Source of the DNA: Nemophila menziesii
Taxonomy: Eukaryota > Streptophyta > Magnoliopsida > Boraginales > Hydrophyllaceae
Direction: 5' to 3'
Assembly (NCBI GenBank): GCA_029959085.1
Contig: JARWIR010000001.1
Coordinates: 65,348,899-65,412,898 of the forward strand
DNA length: 64,000 bases
Below are positions 48,494 to 60,519 of the stretch, piece after piece. The position numbers and the translations under genes are program-made. Position 1 is the stretch's first letter. The number at the start of each line of letters is the position of its first letter. The notes under the pieces are model-generated. The model was not told the origin of the DNA, made no database searches, and worked only from the letters and a program-made list of their open reading frames with translations.

Positions 48494-50025
48494 TGATGTC
48501 TCCTCATTTGTGATAGATTTATATTAGGATGAGACATCATTTTTAGTGATTTAGAAGTCATAATAGTCGATTTTCTTGAGAAATAGTGCACTTTCCTATT
48601 TTGAGTCTTGATTTAGTGAAATAATATTTTTAGAGTATATTGGATTTAATTGTTTATTTAGTGTGAAGCTTTAAAGATATTTATGGAGATTAATTAGAGT
48701 CCAAGTCAAAGACTACAAGATATGGTAAAAAGATTAGCATGGTAATTGGAGATAAAGAAACAAAAGCTAAAAATATGGAAAAGGAAAAGCTGCCTAAATC
48801 TGAGTTTCTGCAGCTACGCCTAAAGAAGTGGTGATAACTCCAAAAGGAAACCGATTTTGGAAGATTCCTTTCTTAGGGACGTAGATAATTCGGTGAGGAT
48901 TCTTTTGGTATATTGTGGAGCAAAAACCAACCAATAACGAAGAAGATATGTTCAAAACGGTCCAGCAGTGTTTATCTTTATTTCCATACGAATTTGAGTT
49001 GGGCTTGGAGTCCATTACTTAACCGCTCCCTCAAGAAAACGAATTAGGTCTTCTAAACACCTATAAATACACCCTTATATCACTTGTAAATAATCCTTGC
49101 CTCATAGTAATTAGTTCTTAAGGTTTTATTCTTCCAGTTTATTGTAGAGAGCAAGATGATGTCTTTTGTAATTTCTTTTAGTTTATTTCCTTCAGGTATG
49201 AACTAAACTCCCCATAGCTTGGGTTTTGCATCATGTATAATCTATGAATTCTAATTCTTCTATCTAAGTTTCTTTGGGAATTACATGTTTTAATTTGATA
49301 TTAGCTTCTTACCTTTATATTTGTTTATGTGTTTTGATTTATTGTCTTTCCTAGAACTGGTCACTTTAGGATAGTTTTAATAGTAGTTAGATGGTCACCT
49401 TAGATGGGTGTCTAATTATTGAAACACCACATAACGTCTAGTATTGATATTAGTCCTGACAAAACTGATTCTAACCAGATAGTCATCAGGGTATAATTTA
49501 ATCACCATATCACCAATTGATGGAATTGTTTGCTTAGGGCCTTAGTAGCGTTTGATACCCTATTTAAAACAGCTTCTTGGTTGTGCCGTAGCCCCCTTAG
49601 TCGCTCTCAAGGTCTAAGGAATGGGAATTTAGAATCCTGACTAAGTATACAAGAGCTAATATTCTCCCTTATTAACTAGACCTAATAGAAAGAATTAGAA
49701 GGATTAGTGCATACTAGCAAAACCTAAGCTATATACTTCTCATCTCATAATCTTAGTATTTTATTTTATTGTCTTTAATTTCCTAGTTTTAATTCTTAAT
49801 TTCGATATTCTATTGCTTTTAATTTCTGTCTTTAATTATTTACTTCTTACTGTTATTCCTACCCACGTGATTAACACACTTAAGTCCCTGAGAACGAACT
49901 CAACTTATCAACTAAAACTTGCATACGTTTTATAATACTTGCAGTACTGTGCCTGTCTAGGGTGAGAGTACGTAGTTTTCTAGACTTTATTTTATCATAT
50001 TTTTATTACACCCAAGGCGACACCA
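48494..50025 (+). mobile_element. Solo LTR, 1532 bp, copy 1
   Basis: Starts TGATGTCTCC, ends GGCGACACCA, perfect 5-bp TSD TATGT (48489..48493 and 50026..50030). Nearly identical to, and the same length as, 51837..53368. Confidence 0.95.
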
Positions 50026-50406
50026 TATGTGCTCTTTGATTAGCGCAAACTTTGCCAATTTGTGTTCTAATTTGAGAAATTTTAGCATTATTTTATGTGG
50101 GATTAAGAATTGGCTATTTAAATTGGTTGTTTCATGAGAAATTGATCATTAAAATGTCTGAAATTGTTGATTTGTGCATAAATACAGGATATATGGAATT
50201 GGATATATTGAATTCGGAAATTGGAATTATTTGAGATTATGGCTTTCTGCAATTTATGGTATAATGAATATAATTACAAATTACACAATGAATATACACC
50301 CGGTATGTGAATTTCTATATTTGACTATGTGAATTGCGAATTGTGGGATATAGCTTGAGTTTGTGAATTGCTAAGTATGGTCCCTGGTTTTCAGTTTGCC
50401 TATTCT

Positions 50407-50670
50407 GTCCATGTATTGTGAAATTTGCGAAATTAGTTCCTGTGAAATAGTTGCGTATTGAATTGGCATCTTTTGTCTATTTAGTGAGGAAATTGCAAAA
50501 AGGTCCCTGTGAAATATTTGCGTATTCAATTGGCCTCCCTCGTTTGTCCATGTATTGTGAAAATTGCGAATAAGTCCCCGTGAAACTGTTGCGTAATCAA
50601 TTTGCCTCTCTTGTCTATTTAATTAGAAAATTACTAAATAGTCCTTGTGAAAATTGCAAAATAGTCCCTA
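50407..50670. repeat. Imperfect 69-bp tandem repeat
   Basis: Four diverged units begin at about 50407, 50475, 50545 and 50613 with GTCYATTTA/GTCCATGTATT. They contain GTCCCTGTGAAA and GCGTATTSAATTGGC. The repeat lies in the hAT element just upstream of its transposase remnant and may be an intron or leader repeat. Confidence 0.75.
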
Positions 50671-50703
50671 GAATTTGCAAATCATCCCCTACTTTTATAA
50701 AAA

Positions 50704-53463
50704 ATGATGAAAATCTTAAATATTTTTTTAATTGTTACCGATGGTATAGGGGGTATTGGTGTACATTATGACATGATCAGCGGTGAAAAGATTTTCGGAC
50801 CCAACATAGTTAAGAAGGTCAAGAAAGCGTGCAAGAGTATTAGAAACAGTCCCCAATTAATGAGGTCCTTTAGACATAAATGTAAGGCGGCAGGGTTACC
50901 GATTAAGAAATTACGATTAGTTTGTCCTACAAGATGAAATTCGACACACTTGATATTAGAATGTGCTATGGAGTACAAGGAAATTGTTACGAGCCTCAAC
51001 AACGAGAACTTGGCCAATAATATTATTCAAATGCAAGATTGGGACATTATTAGCAAGCTAAACGAATTTCTTCAGCTAGTTTCCTACACAACCACGATAT
51101 TATCTGCAACATACTCTCCGACAAGTCATCGGGTGTTAGAAATGGTGTACGAGATGGCTTTACATATGAAGGATTTTGAGTCAACTACTGGACTCATAGA
51201 TACATTAAACCGATGACGGAAAAGTTCTTGAAATACTACGACCCTTTTCCATACGTTTTTGCGATATGCTGTGTCCTCAATCCACGATACAAGATGTCGT
51301 TTACTGCAGAGTTTATCAAACAAATTTATGCAGCGCTTGGTTACCGAGATGCTCGGGTAGATACCTACATGAGAAACGTAGAAGCGATCATGGTTGACTT
51401 GTACAAGACTTATCACGAGAACTTTGATAAAGATGGTAGACCACCCGGTTCCCCACAGCCTGTAAAGGTGGGTATTATGAGATCCAGAGCCGGAAGGATG
51501 ATAGAGGCAACAAACGCAGTGACACCAACCTCAAACAAAGACACGATTAATGATTTAACCTATTATCTAAAGTCTGCACATGAGCCGCACGTGGAAGAAT
51601 TCGATATTATCGAATACTGGAAAAAATATGTTAGCGGACTTGTTTTGCAGATCATGGCACGTGACCTATTGACTATACCAGCTTCCTCAGTTCCATCGGA
51701 GACCCCTTTCAGCGAAGGTAAGAAACAACTTTCAGATCAGCGCTAGAGTATGATCGGGGATACATTGGAGAAGGTGGTGGAGCTGCAGGACTGGTGGAAG
51801 GCAGACACCCGTACACAGAACGAATTAGATGCTATGTGATGTCTCCTCATTTGTGATAGATTTATATTAGGATGAGACATCATTTTTAGTGATTTAGAAG
51901 TCATAAATGTCGATTTTCTTTAGAAATAGTGCACTTTCCTATTTTGTGTCTTGATTTAGTGAATTAATATTTTTAGAGCATATTGGGTTTAATTGTTTAT
52001 TTAGTGTGAATCTTTAAAGATAATTATGGAGATTAATTAGAGTCCAGGTCAAAGACTACAAGATATGGAAAGAGATTAGCATGGTAATTGGAGATAAGGA
52101 AACAAAAGCTAAAAATATGGAAAAGGAAAAGCTGCCTAAATCTGAGATTCTGCAGCACACGCCTAAAGAAGTGGTAATTACTCCTACAAAGAAGCCGATT
52201 TTGGTAATTTCCTTTCATAAGGAAGTATATAATTCTGTGAGGATTCTTTTGGTATCTTATGGAGCAAAAACCGACCAATAACGAAGAAGATATGCTCAAA
52301 ACGGTCCAGCAGTGTTTATCTTTATTTCCATACGAATTTGAGTTGGGCTAGGAGTCCAATACTTTATCTCTTCCTCAAGAAAACGAATTAGGTCTTCTAA
52401 ACACCTATAAATAAACCCTTATATCACTTGTAAAATCATCCTTGCCTCATAGTAATTAGTTCTTAAGGTTTTATTCTTCCAGTTTATTGTAGAGAGCAAG
52501 ATGATGTCTTTTGTAATTTCTTTTAGTTTATTTCCTTCAGGTATGAACTAAACTCCCCATAGCTTGGGTTTTGCATCATGTATAATCTATGAATTCTAAT
52601 TCTTCTATCTAAGTTTCATTGGGAATTACATGTTTTAATTTGATATTAGCTTCTTACTTTATATTTGTTTATGTGTTTTGATTTATTGTCTTTCCTAGAA
52701 TTGATCACTTTAGGATTGTTTTAATAGTAGTTAAATGATCACCTTAGCTGGGTGTTTAACTATTGAAACACCACATAATGTCTAGTGTCGATATTAGTTG
52801 TGACAAAACATGATTCTAACTAGATAGTCATTAGGGTTTGTTTTAATCACCATATCACCAATTGATTGAAGTGTTTGCTTAGGGCCTTGGTAGCGCTTGA
52901 TAACCCTATTTTAAACCACGTCTTGGTTGTGCCGTAGCCCCCTTAGTCGCTCTCAAGGTCTAAGGTATGGGAATTTAGAATCCTGACTAAGTATACAAGA
53001 GCTTATATTCTCCCTTATAAACTAGATCTAATAGAAAGAATTAGAAGGATTAGTGCATACTAGCAAAACCTAAGCTATATTTCTCATCTCATATTCTTAG
53101 TTATTTATTTTATTGTCTTTATTTTCATAGTTTAATTAATTATTTTCGAAATTCATATCTTTTATTTTCTGTCTTTAATTATTTACTTTTACTCGTTATT
53201 CCTACTCACGCGATTAACACACTTAAGTCCCTGAGAACGAACTCAACTTACTAACTAAAACTTGCATACGTCCTGTAATACTTGCAGTACTGTGCCTGTC
53301 TAGAGTGAGAGTGCGTAGTTTTCTTTACCTTTATTTGTATTAATTTTATCACACCCTAGGCGACACCACTATGTCTGAGGACGAGGATTTAACGATCAAC
53401 CTGACTAGCTCAAGTGACGGTTCATGTCATTCTGGGTCTTATCAGAACGATGAAGACGCGTGG
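50704..53463 (+). pseudogene. hAT transposase C-terminal half, split by a solo LTR
   Basis: Frames at 50704..50937, 50950..51216 and 51213..51746 read one hAT transposase RNase H-fold C-terminus: KKLRLVCPTR, a stop in place of W, NSTHLILECAMEYKEI, EKFLKYYDPFPYVFAICCVLNPRYKM, and the dimerisation segment LLTIPASSVPSETPFSEGKKQLSDQR. The last is followed by a stop and GDTLEKVVELQDWWKAD. The coding region is then cut at 51836 by the solo LTR and ends at about 53463 with an acidic tail. No zinc-finger N-terminus was seen. Inactive. Confidence 0.85.
51837..53368 (+). mobile_element. Solo LTR, 1532 bp, copy 2
   Basis: Starts TGATGTCTCC, ends GGCGACACCA, perfect 5-bp TSD CTATG (51832..51836 and 53369..53373). 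It interrupts the last codons of the hAT transposase. Confidence 0.95.
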
Positions 53464-54228
53464 TGAGTTCTCTCTCTTTTATTTAATTTTTTTGAATTAT
53501 TTATTGAAAAACTTACTAACAGTTTTACCAAGGGGGTTTAAAGAACTACATGGTGGCTTGATCCTTTTCTGAGTATGCATTTCACGCTACTTATATATTA
53601 GGTACGTAGGCAGCCTAAATTCTATGGACGGCCACCAACCCCACCCCACCCACCTCCTTTTTTCCTCACAGGTCAATCTACTTTGGTGTTGTTGCAATGT
53701 AACTTATGTACTCTATCAATTATAATTTGTAACAATTACATTTATTATACCTTCTAGTTTCATTTATTATTACATTTCTTTTGTCTAATATGTATTTGGA
53801 TGCCTAAATCAATAAATGATACATATTTTATAATTAAGTGCTTAAAAAATCAATAAACCAACAAATTAACTGTTAAAAAAAGTAATTTATTCAATTTAGT
53901 AATATTACAACTTTAACTAGAACAAAAAATTATTACAACTTTAATTCAAAAATATTACAACTTTATTTAAGTACAATTTCAATAACTTACAACTCTAATT
54001 AAAAAAAATTAATTAAACAGATAGTGGGACCGGTCCGAGACCGAAACCGGAACCGATAAACCGGTCCCTGTTATCGGTCGGATTTTTGTTTCTTATGACC
54101 GAAAAACCGGTACGGACCGGGACCTATTGTGGAGGTCCGTTAGTCCGGTCCGGTCCGATAATGGGGGAACACGATAAAAACCGGTCCGAAACCAGACCGG
54201 TACGCACGTTAACCACTCTGACATATAA

Positions 54229-54800
54229 CCTATCAAATACAATATATCATATGTTTGTTTTTCCCATTTTCAGGTAAAATTCTCATTTTTCTCTTTAATT
54301 TCTTATTTTATTTTGTCAGATTATGATTTCTTATTTGTTTAGCTATGTTTTCAATAGGTGTGTTTGTATGGATCTACATCACGTATATCTCTGTTGTCGC
54401 ATATAAGTTATTTTTGTATATAGCGTAATTTTGATGGTGTTTATAAGAATAAGTTTATACCCACTGTTAGTTTCTCCCTATAGTGCATTTGTAACTTAAT
54501 ACAAATTCTTAGTTTGTCGTATCTATTCTAATGATTATTGCAGGGATGGGTTTATACCCAGTGTGGGTAGGTTTAGGTTTCTTTTATTGTATGGATATGC
54601 ATCATTTTTCGTTTGTAGCTTGCCATATCTATTGTAGCATAAAGCTTGTTTGTAGTAAGTTAGGTTTAGCCACATTCAGAGCATATACAGTAGGTTTGAT
54701 GGTGTTTTCCACAAATGAGTTTATACCATTGTGAATTTTTCTATATAGTCTATTTGTTTTGTTTTATTGATTCTACCTATCTACTTTGCATCTATAGGCC
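54229..54800. other. Intergenic, no gene recognised
   Basis: A 67-codon hydrophobic frame at 54531..54734 has no recognised family. It may be the decayed leader of the adjoining MULE. Confidence 0.35.
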
Positions 54801-56330
54801 TTTTTCATGGATGTACTTGTTATCCTCATGTATGGCAATAAGAAATATCTTATTCCGTTGGGTGCTTTTGATTCATTTGTCTCGTTTCAGAATAATGTTA
54901 AAACTAAGTGGACAAATTCGTTAGATGATTCATTGGTTTACAAGAGTATGGTTTCAGGCCACGATAAGTGTCAGATTAATAGAGAGGGTGAGTATAACTC
55001 GTTATAATGGTTGACTAAGCAAGACTTCATTTATGAGATAGTGATTAAAGTTGCTAGGAAATATCTGAGAATTCTAGTGTCTACAAGCTCATCTAATTCT
55101 GCCAAACAATCAGAATAGTTAGACGTTGTTGAAAATAGCTCATGTCGTCCAGATTTCTATACCCACAGCGTGAAAGAGTTATTGAGCAATGGATGACCCA
55201 TTATAATAGGACATGTCGGAAGGTTCTATACATGAGGTACTCCCAAATTCTGTCTAGCTATAGCCAAATATCTTGCGAAGCAGGTTACCATTACATTATA
55301 TCTCACAACAACCGCAAGAGAGTACGCGCATTTTTATGAGAGTCGTGAACTCACCGACTGCCAATGATGGTTTTATTATTTGAAAGACAAGCGTGACTAT
55401 TTTCTTTACTTGAAGTCATTCTTTAACGTGCATTCTTGTGGGCCGCCCAATAGAAAATGATAAACAAAAGAATGACTTTTGTGCTACAGAAAGCTTTAAT
55501 TGTTGACGATGCTCGGTCTATGCTTGACATAAAGCCTAAAGATATAATAAACCAAGTGAGAGTTAATTTTGGATTAACTACTAACTAAAATAGGGAGTAA
55601 TCCACACTTACCCACATAAATAAGGACATAATGGGGATGCGGGTGAGTCGTATAATTTGATACACGAGTATTTTTCCAAGATGTGTGATCCATCTAGTGA
55701 TGTGATCCTAGAAACAATACATGTAACAATAACATTTGAGCATGTTCATTCTGCTTGTGGTGCTTGTTTAGATGGTTTTCGAGCATGTCGACCAAAAGCG
55801 TTCTTGGATGGTGCTTTCTAAAATTACAAGTTCATGGGTAAAGAATGATTTTATTATATCATGTACATCTTTGATATACAACCTTGTAAAAAAATGGAAT
55901 CTAACACTAATTTATTATTATATATTTGCGAGTTTGGTCCCCATTGATTTTGAAATAGTTGGAGCTGAAGATAATGAGAATTGTGAAGCATTTCTAAAAT
56001 TTCTAAAGTCCCAAGTTGTTGTCCGAGAGATAGTATTTTGTATCTGATCGTGTCCGGGGCAATATAAAAAGAGTAAAAAAGGTATTCCCCGAATCACACC
56101 ACTCATTTTGCCCCAAGCACATAATAGGTAATATCAAACCTCAATTATCACCACATGTAGTGTCTGCTTTGAAAAACTCTGCATACACTCCGTAGTTTGA
56201 GTTGTTTGATTAACATATGGCTGAATTTCTAGTCATTGGTTGTACTCCAGCAGTAACTTTTATGGAAAATATACCAATTGAAAAATTTGCTCACGTCTAC
56301 TTTGGGGATAAGCATTAATATAAATGACAT
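54801..56330 (+). pseudogene. Mutator-like (MULE) transposase remnant
   Basis: Broken frames follow the usual MULE order. First is an N-terminal segment (VILMYGNKKYLIPLGAF, about 54815..54865). Next is a middle segment (ALIVDDARSMLDIKPKDI, about 55492..55545). Then comes the catalytic region ACLDGFRACRPKAFLDGAFLK (about 55757..55822, the DGAFLK corresponding to the family DGTFLK). Last is SDRVRGNIKRVKKVFPESHH followed by CPKHIIGNIK (about 56042..56130). Stops and frameshifts are frequent, and terminal inverted repeats were not found. Confidence 0.8.
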
Positions 56331-56398
56331 TTAATGCGACTGAGTCGTTGAATAACTAGATTGGTGAAATCTGTGAGCTCCCAGTAACATATATATAG

Positions 56399-56593
56399 AT
56401 GTATATATACATACATATGTATATATACATACATATGTATATATACACATACATACATACATACATACATACATACATACATACATACATACATACATAC
56501 ATACATACATACATACATACATACATACATACATACATACATACATACATACATACATACATACATACATACATACATACATACATACATACA

Positions 56594-56687
<94 letters not shown>
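56399..56687. repeat. (ACAT)n and (AT)n microsatellite
   Basis: A tetranucleotide ACAT run of about 175 bp (56447..56621) passes directly into an AT dinucleotide run of about 60 bp (to 56682). Open frames across it are repeat artefacts (MYVC or YIHT repeats). Confidence 0.97.
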
Positions 56688-57025
56688 TTAGTTTTACTTC
56701 CTTACTTAGCTACTCTAGTTTGGGGGGTGGGTCTTAGGGGAAGTTATAGACACTTTTCCGTACTTTGCATCTGGAGTACTTCATTTAATTTCTTCCGCAT
56801 TATTGGGCTTTGGCGGTATTTATCATGCACTTCTGGGACCTGAGACGCTTGAAGAATCTTTTCCATTCTTTGGTTATGTATGGAAAGATAGAAATAAAAT
56901 GATCACAATTTTAGGTATTCACTTTATCTTGTTAGGTCTAGGTGCTTTTCTTCTAGTATTCAAGGCTCTTTATTTTAGGGGCGTATATGATACCTGGGAT
57001 CCAAGGGGGGAGATGTAAGAAAAAT
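56688..57025 (+). pseudogene. psbC: Plastid psbC (CP43) fragment in nuclear DNA
   Basis: About 110 residues of the middle of photosystem II CP43: [15 protein letters not shown], then after a one-base loss [17 protein letters not shown], and onward [30 protein letters not shown] and [11 protein letters not shown], ending near RGEM. Several substitutions (for example [13 protein letters not shown] where plastids usually have YFGGVYDTWAPGG) and the frameshift show it is a non-functional nuclear insertion (NUPT). The neighbouring sequence is not plastid. Confidence 0.95.
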
Positions 57026-57077
<52 letters not shown>

Positions 57078-57125
57078 TATATATGCATATACACACACAC
57101 ACATATATATATATACATATATATA
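57026..57125. repeat. (AT)n/(AC)n microsatellite
   Basis: A TA run at about 57027..57044 followed by an AC run to about 57069, then mixed AT/AC to 57125. With the run on the left, it brackets the psbC fragment. Confidence 0.95.
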
Positions 57126-57129
57126 TTAT

Positions 57130-58514
57130 GTTTATCTCTAGTGACTTGTTAAATCATCACCGATAGGGTACATACCAACTAGATGTAGAAAGTTTTTAAT
57201 AACTTAAAAGCATAAATTTAGTAAGTTAATGATATTAGGTAATATGTTTATGAGCTGATTATTTTATATGTTTATAGTATTTACATGAAAACACACATTA
57301 ATAGTAAAGAAAAGATGAGTAAGCAATGCGGTAGAAGTATGGTTGATCTTAGGGAGTCTTGAGGGATGTGTAGGCCGTTAGATCCGAGCTAGTTGATAAA
57401 CCCATTTAATGAACGTGCTAATGGTGAGAAAGTAACAAAATTGCATAGTTTAGAAAGTGATTGAGGCGGTTCTTTGATAAGCCCCTTGTTGCCCTTGCTG
57501 TCCATTTATTATATTTATATCATTCTCAACCCCTTCTAGCCTTTCTAATGCCTTTTTATTAGCCATGTTATAATCCAGACCCTTTAGATTCTAGGAATTT
57601 TCCATATGACCCGCACTCGAATCGCGATTTATAGACAGTCGTTTTAGAGATTGAGTTTGGGATGGTGGGTTCGTCTTATGGGAAATATTATTGGCGTGGG
57701 TATTTTTTGAGCTTATGTATTTGTGCTCTTATTGATGATTCACTGCTATTATATTGTAACCCTTTGCCGGGGTAAAATAAGATGAGAAAAGAATTGAAAA
57801 GAGAAAGAAATGTGAAAAAAAAGGTAGCATGATATCTCACATAAAAAATGGAATCATTGCTAGCTTACAAAAGAAAAATTAATATGAAAAGATTGAATAT
57901 GATTTGGACCGGCAAAGTGAAATTTTATGTGATCATCTTTTTAGCTTTAATATTGGGTTATTGGGGATGTTGATTAGTGCATCAAATCATTAGGTTGAGT
58001 GAGAACATCTTGTCAGAGTAACTCAAACTCTTGGGTGATTCGTTGGTGACTAGTGAGGAAAGATCCCAAAAATCATTCTAAATTATCCAAATATACGATC
58101 ATATCCCTAAGCCAACATTACAACCTTAAAGACCTTATGATTCTTTCTTATGTGATCTAGTAATGATTGAACCATTAGAGAGTAGTTAGATGGATCATTG
58201 AATACTTTTTTAGTATCGATGAACAATCTATAGCCTCCATAGATGAACTAAGTGAAAGTCCTCGTCTTCTTACATTGCGAAGCTAATCTAATCTTGAACT
58301 TAAACCGTGTTGATTGTTTGTATAATAAATATATAAGTAATATAGTTTGTAAATATTATTACATGAAACTTTATAAGTAGTTGCTTTGATATTATTACTC
58401 ACATTCTTCTATCTTCTTCTTTTGTTCTTAATTGACTTAGGTGTATTTAGAGACTCCCACATATTCTTATTTTTTATTGTATCTGGACGATACAACTTTG
58501 AGTTGGGGGTCTTG
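57130..58514 (+). mobile_element. Gypsy 3' region, third copy
   Basis: Homologous, on the opposite strand, to each unit of 37011..40225 (for example TAATGAACGTGCTAATGGTG, then TAGATTCTAGGA). It ends with the purine-rich string GAGTTGGGGGTCT directly before TGATGTCTCC, a good polypurine tract and LTR junction. Confidence 0.8.
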
Positions 58515-60440
58515 ATGTCTCCATATTTGTGATATATTAATATAGGTGTGAAACATCATTTTAAGTGCATTACATTAATTTTTAAGGAATTTTTCCCTAT
58601 TATTTTATAATTTCTTAATTCATGCCTTGATTTGGAGATTTACTACTTTAAGAGCATATTTGGTATAATTTGTGTGTTAATGTGAAACTCTTAAGGTTTA
58701 TGGAAATATTTAGAGATCACGTCGATTCCAAGGAGTTAAGCAGAGCCGGTCCTGTCGAGTTTTGGGCCCTGAGCAAAGATTTAAATTAGGCCTTTATTAT
58801 TTCAAATTCTATTAAAATATTTCTAACATTTAATAAAATATAAAATATTAAATCAAAATAGCAAAGTAAATGTCTTGAACTCTTAATCACATACCAACTT
58901 AACAATTACATAAAATTGGCAAAAATAATTCAAACCTTAAAAATATTACGAGACTGTCATCTATTCTTTTCCTTTTTTCTTGGGCCTTTAATCAATTTTA
59001 ATTTTTTTATCTTTTAATTCTTTCCATTCTTAACTTCAATCTATATATATATAATTAAATATATCTAATAATTTTAACTCTAATACACATAAAGAAAATT
59101 TTTGGTATTTTATATTATGAGAAAAAATTTCTTAATGAAAGATTATCTTTTACAGAAAAAAAAATGTCTGCAAGTTCAGATTTTTTACACTTTTTCAGTA
59201 CTTCTTTTTCAATTATTATTTTAAACGTATTAGATTACTTAGTAATAATAATATTAAATTATTAAAAAATTAAATAAATCATAATGTAAAAATACTATAA
59301 ATAAAAAAGTATTGCAACAACAAACAAAAAAATTGCAGCCTTCAAATTTTTTTTTTTCATTACATCTGAGGTCAAAAGACCTTAATAAAAGCACATTACA
59401 TGAATAATCAAAAGACCTTCAAAATTTTAAGAAAATACATAAGTATTGAATTCCTTGTTAATTTAATAAATTATAAAAATATTAAATTGTTAAGAAATTA
59501 AATAAATTATAAATGCTTTATGTCTACAAAGTGCAAAAAAAAGATCGTCGGCCAACAAATAAAAAATTGCAATTTTTAAACTTTAAGAAAAATACAAAAT
59601 TATTTGATTCTTTGTCAATTTAAAAAATTATAAATTTTTAATAAAAATTTATTAACAAAATTATATAAATTAAGAATTAAAATAAAAATACCTGAGAAAT
59701 AAGGACGGATAAGTGAGATGATCCATATATAGTTTTTTGATCAAAATTTTATGCAACAATGATGATAATGATTGTCTGTATCAATTAAGAAAGAAACAGA
59801 CACATATTTTGAAAATTGGAAGAGTTTTCTTTGATAGTTGAAAATTGGATATGTTAAGAAAAAATAATAAATTGGTTTAATTAATAAAATTGAGTTTAGG
59901 AATTGGATTAGAAAGATTGAAAAAAAATTAACAATATTTTATATAGGAAAATAAAATTATGGGCCCTTAAAAATATTGGGCCCTGTGCGGTCGCCCCACT
60001 TGCACCTGTCCAGGACCGGCTCTGGAGTTAAGAAAAGAAGATCCAAGGTGAAATCTAGAGTTAAAAGGAAACAAAGTTGAGTTAGGAAAGGAAAAACTGC
60101 CAAGTACATCTGTCATGCTGAAAAGTTGTCCAGTGTTTGAAGGTTGCAGAAGATCTATTACAAATTTGCATTAGATACTTTACCAGCATATATATCTTTG
60201 AATTACGGTCCTTTCCATAAAAGTGCGCAAAAATCCGATAAGTAATGAAGGAGATATGACCAAAATAGTGAGTAGTTTTTATCATGTCCTATATATTAGG
60301 AAACGAATTTGAACTGAAAAAGGACTCCAATAACTTGACTAAAACTCTAAAATTTAGACCAAACACCTATAAATAAAGCTATTTAACTCTGTAAATATTG
60401 TCCTTGCTCAATTATTCTTCAATATAACACTTAGAGATCA
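58515..60440 (+). repeat. Truncated LTR with a hAT insertion
   Basis: Begins TGATGTCTCC at 58515. Excluding the hAT element (58741..60024) about 640 bp of LTR remains, including a TATAAATAA box near 60370. Homology ends near 60440, where LINE-derived sequence takes over. Confidence 0.7.
58741..60024. mobile_element. hAT non-autonomous element, 1284 bp
   Basis: Perfect 14-bp inverted ends CAGAGCCGGTCCTG and CAGGACCGGCTCTG and a perfect 8-bp TSD GAGTTAAG (58733..58740 and 60025..60032). The AT-rich interior has no coding region. GGGCCCT occurs near both ends. Confidence 0.95.
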
Positions 60441-60519
60441 TTTAGAGAAGCAATCTGACCTGCAGAGGAAGATAAGAAATAAGAAGAAGGAGAGTGACAA
60501 ACTCCTCTTCTACATCTCT

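Larger units (their letters stand above)
47688..54220 (+). mobile_element. hAT transposon remnant carrying two solo LTRs
   Basis: Both ends carry many GGTCCG/CGGACC motifs (47705..47890 and 54025..54205). The right end reads CGTTAACCACTCTG and the left CAGCCTGCTTAACG, inverted with three mismatches. Flanks ACATACAA and ACATATAA agree at 7 of 8 bases, consistent with a hAT TSD. Inside lie a transposase C-terminal remnant, a 69-bp tandem repeat and two solo LTRs (48494..50025 and 51837..53368). Without them the element is about 3.5 kb. Confidence 0.75.

Noticed and set aside
48494..53368. Reading the two 1532-bp LTRs as the ends of one retrotransposon
   Set aside because: Each has its own 5-bp duplication, the DNA between them is hAT transposase, and no primer-binding site or polypurine tract adjoins them.
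56315..56737. Open frames with long MYVC or YIHT repeats
   Set aside because: They are translations of the ACAT microsatellite in several frames and strands.
56803..57018. A functional psbC gene or a plastid origin for the window
   Set aside because: Only an internal fragment exists, with a frameshift and substitutions, surrounded by nuclear repeats.
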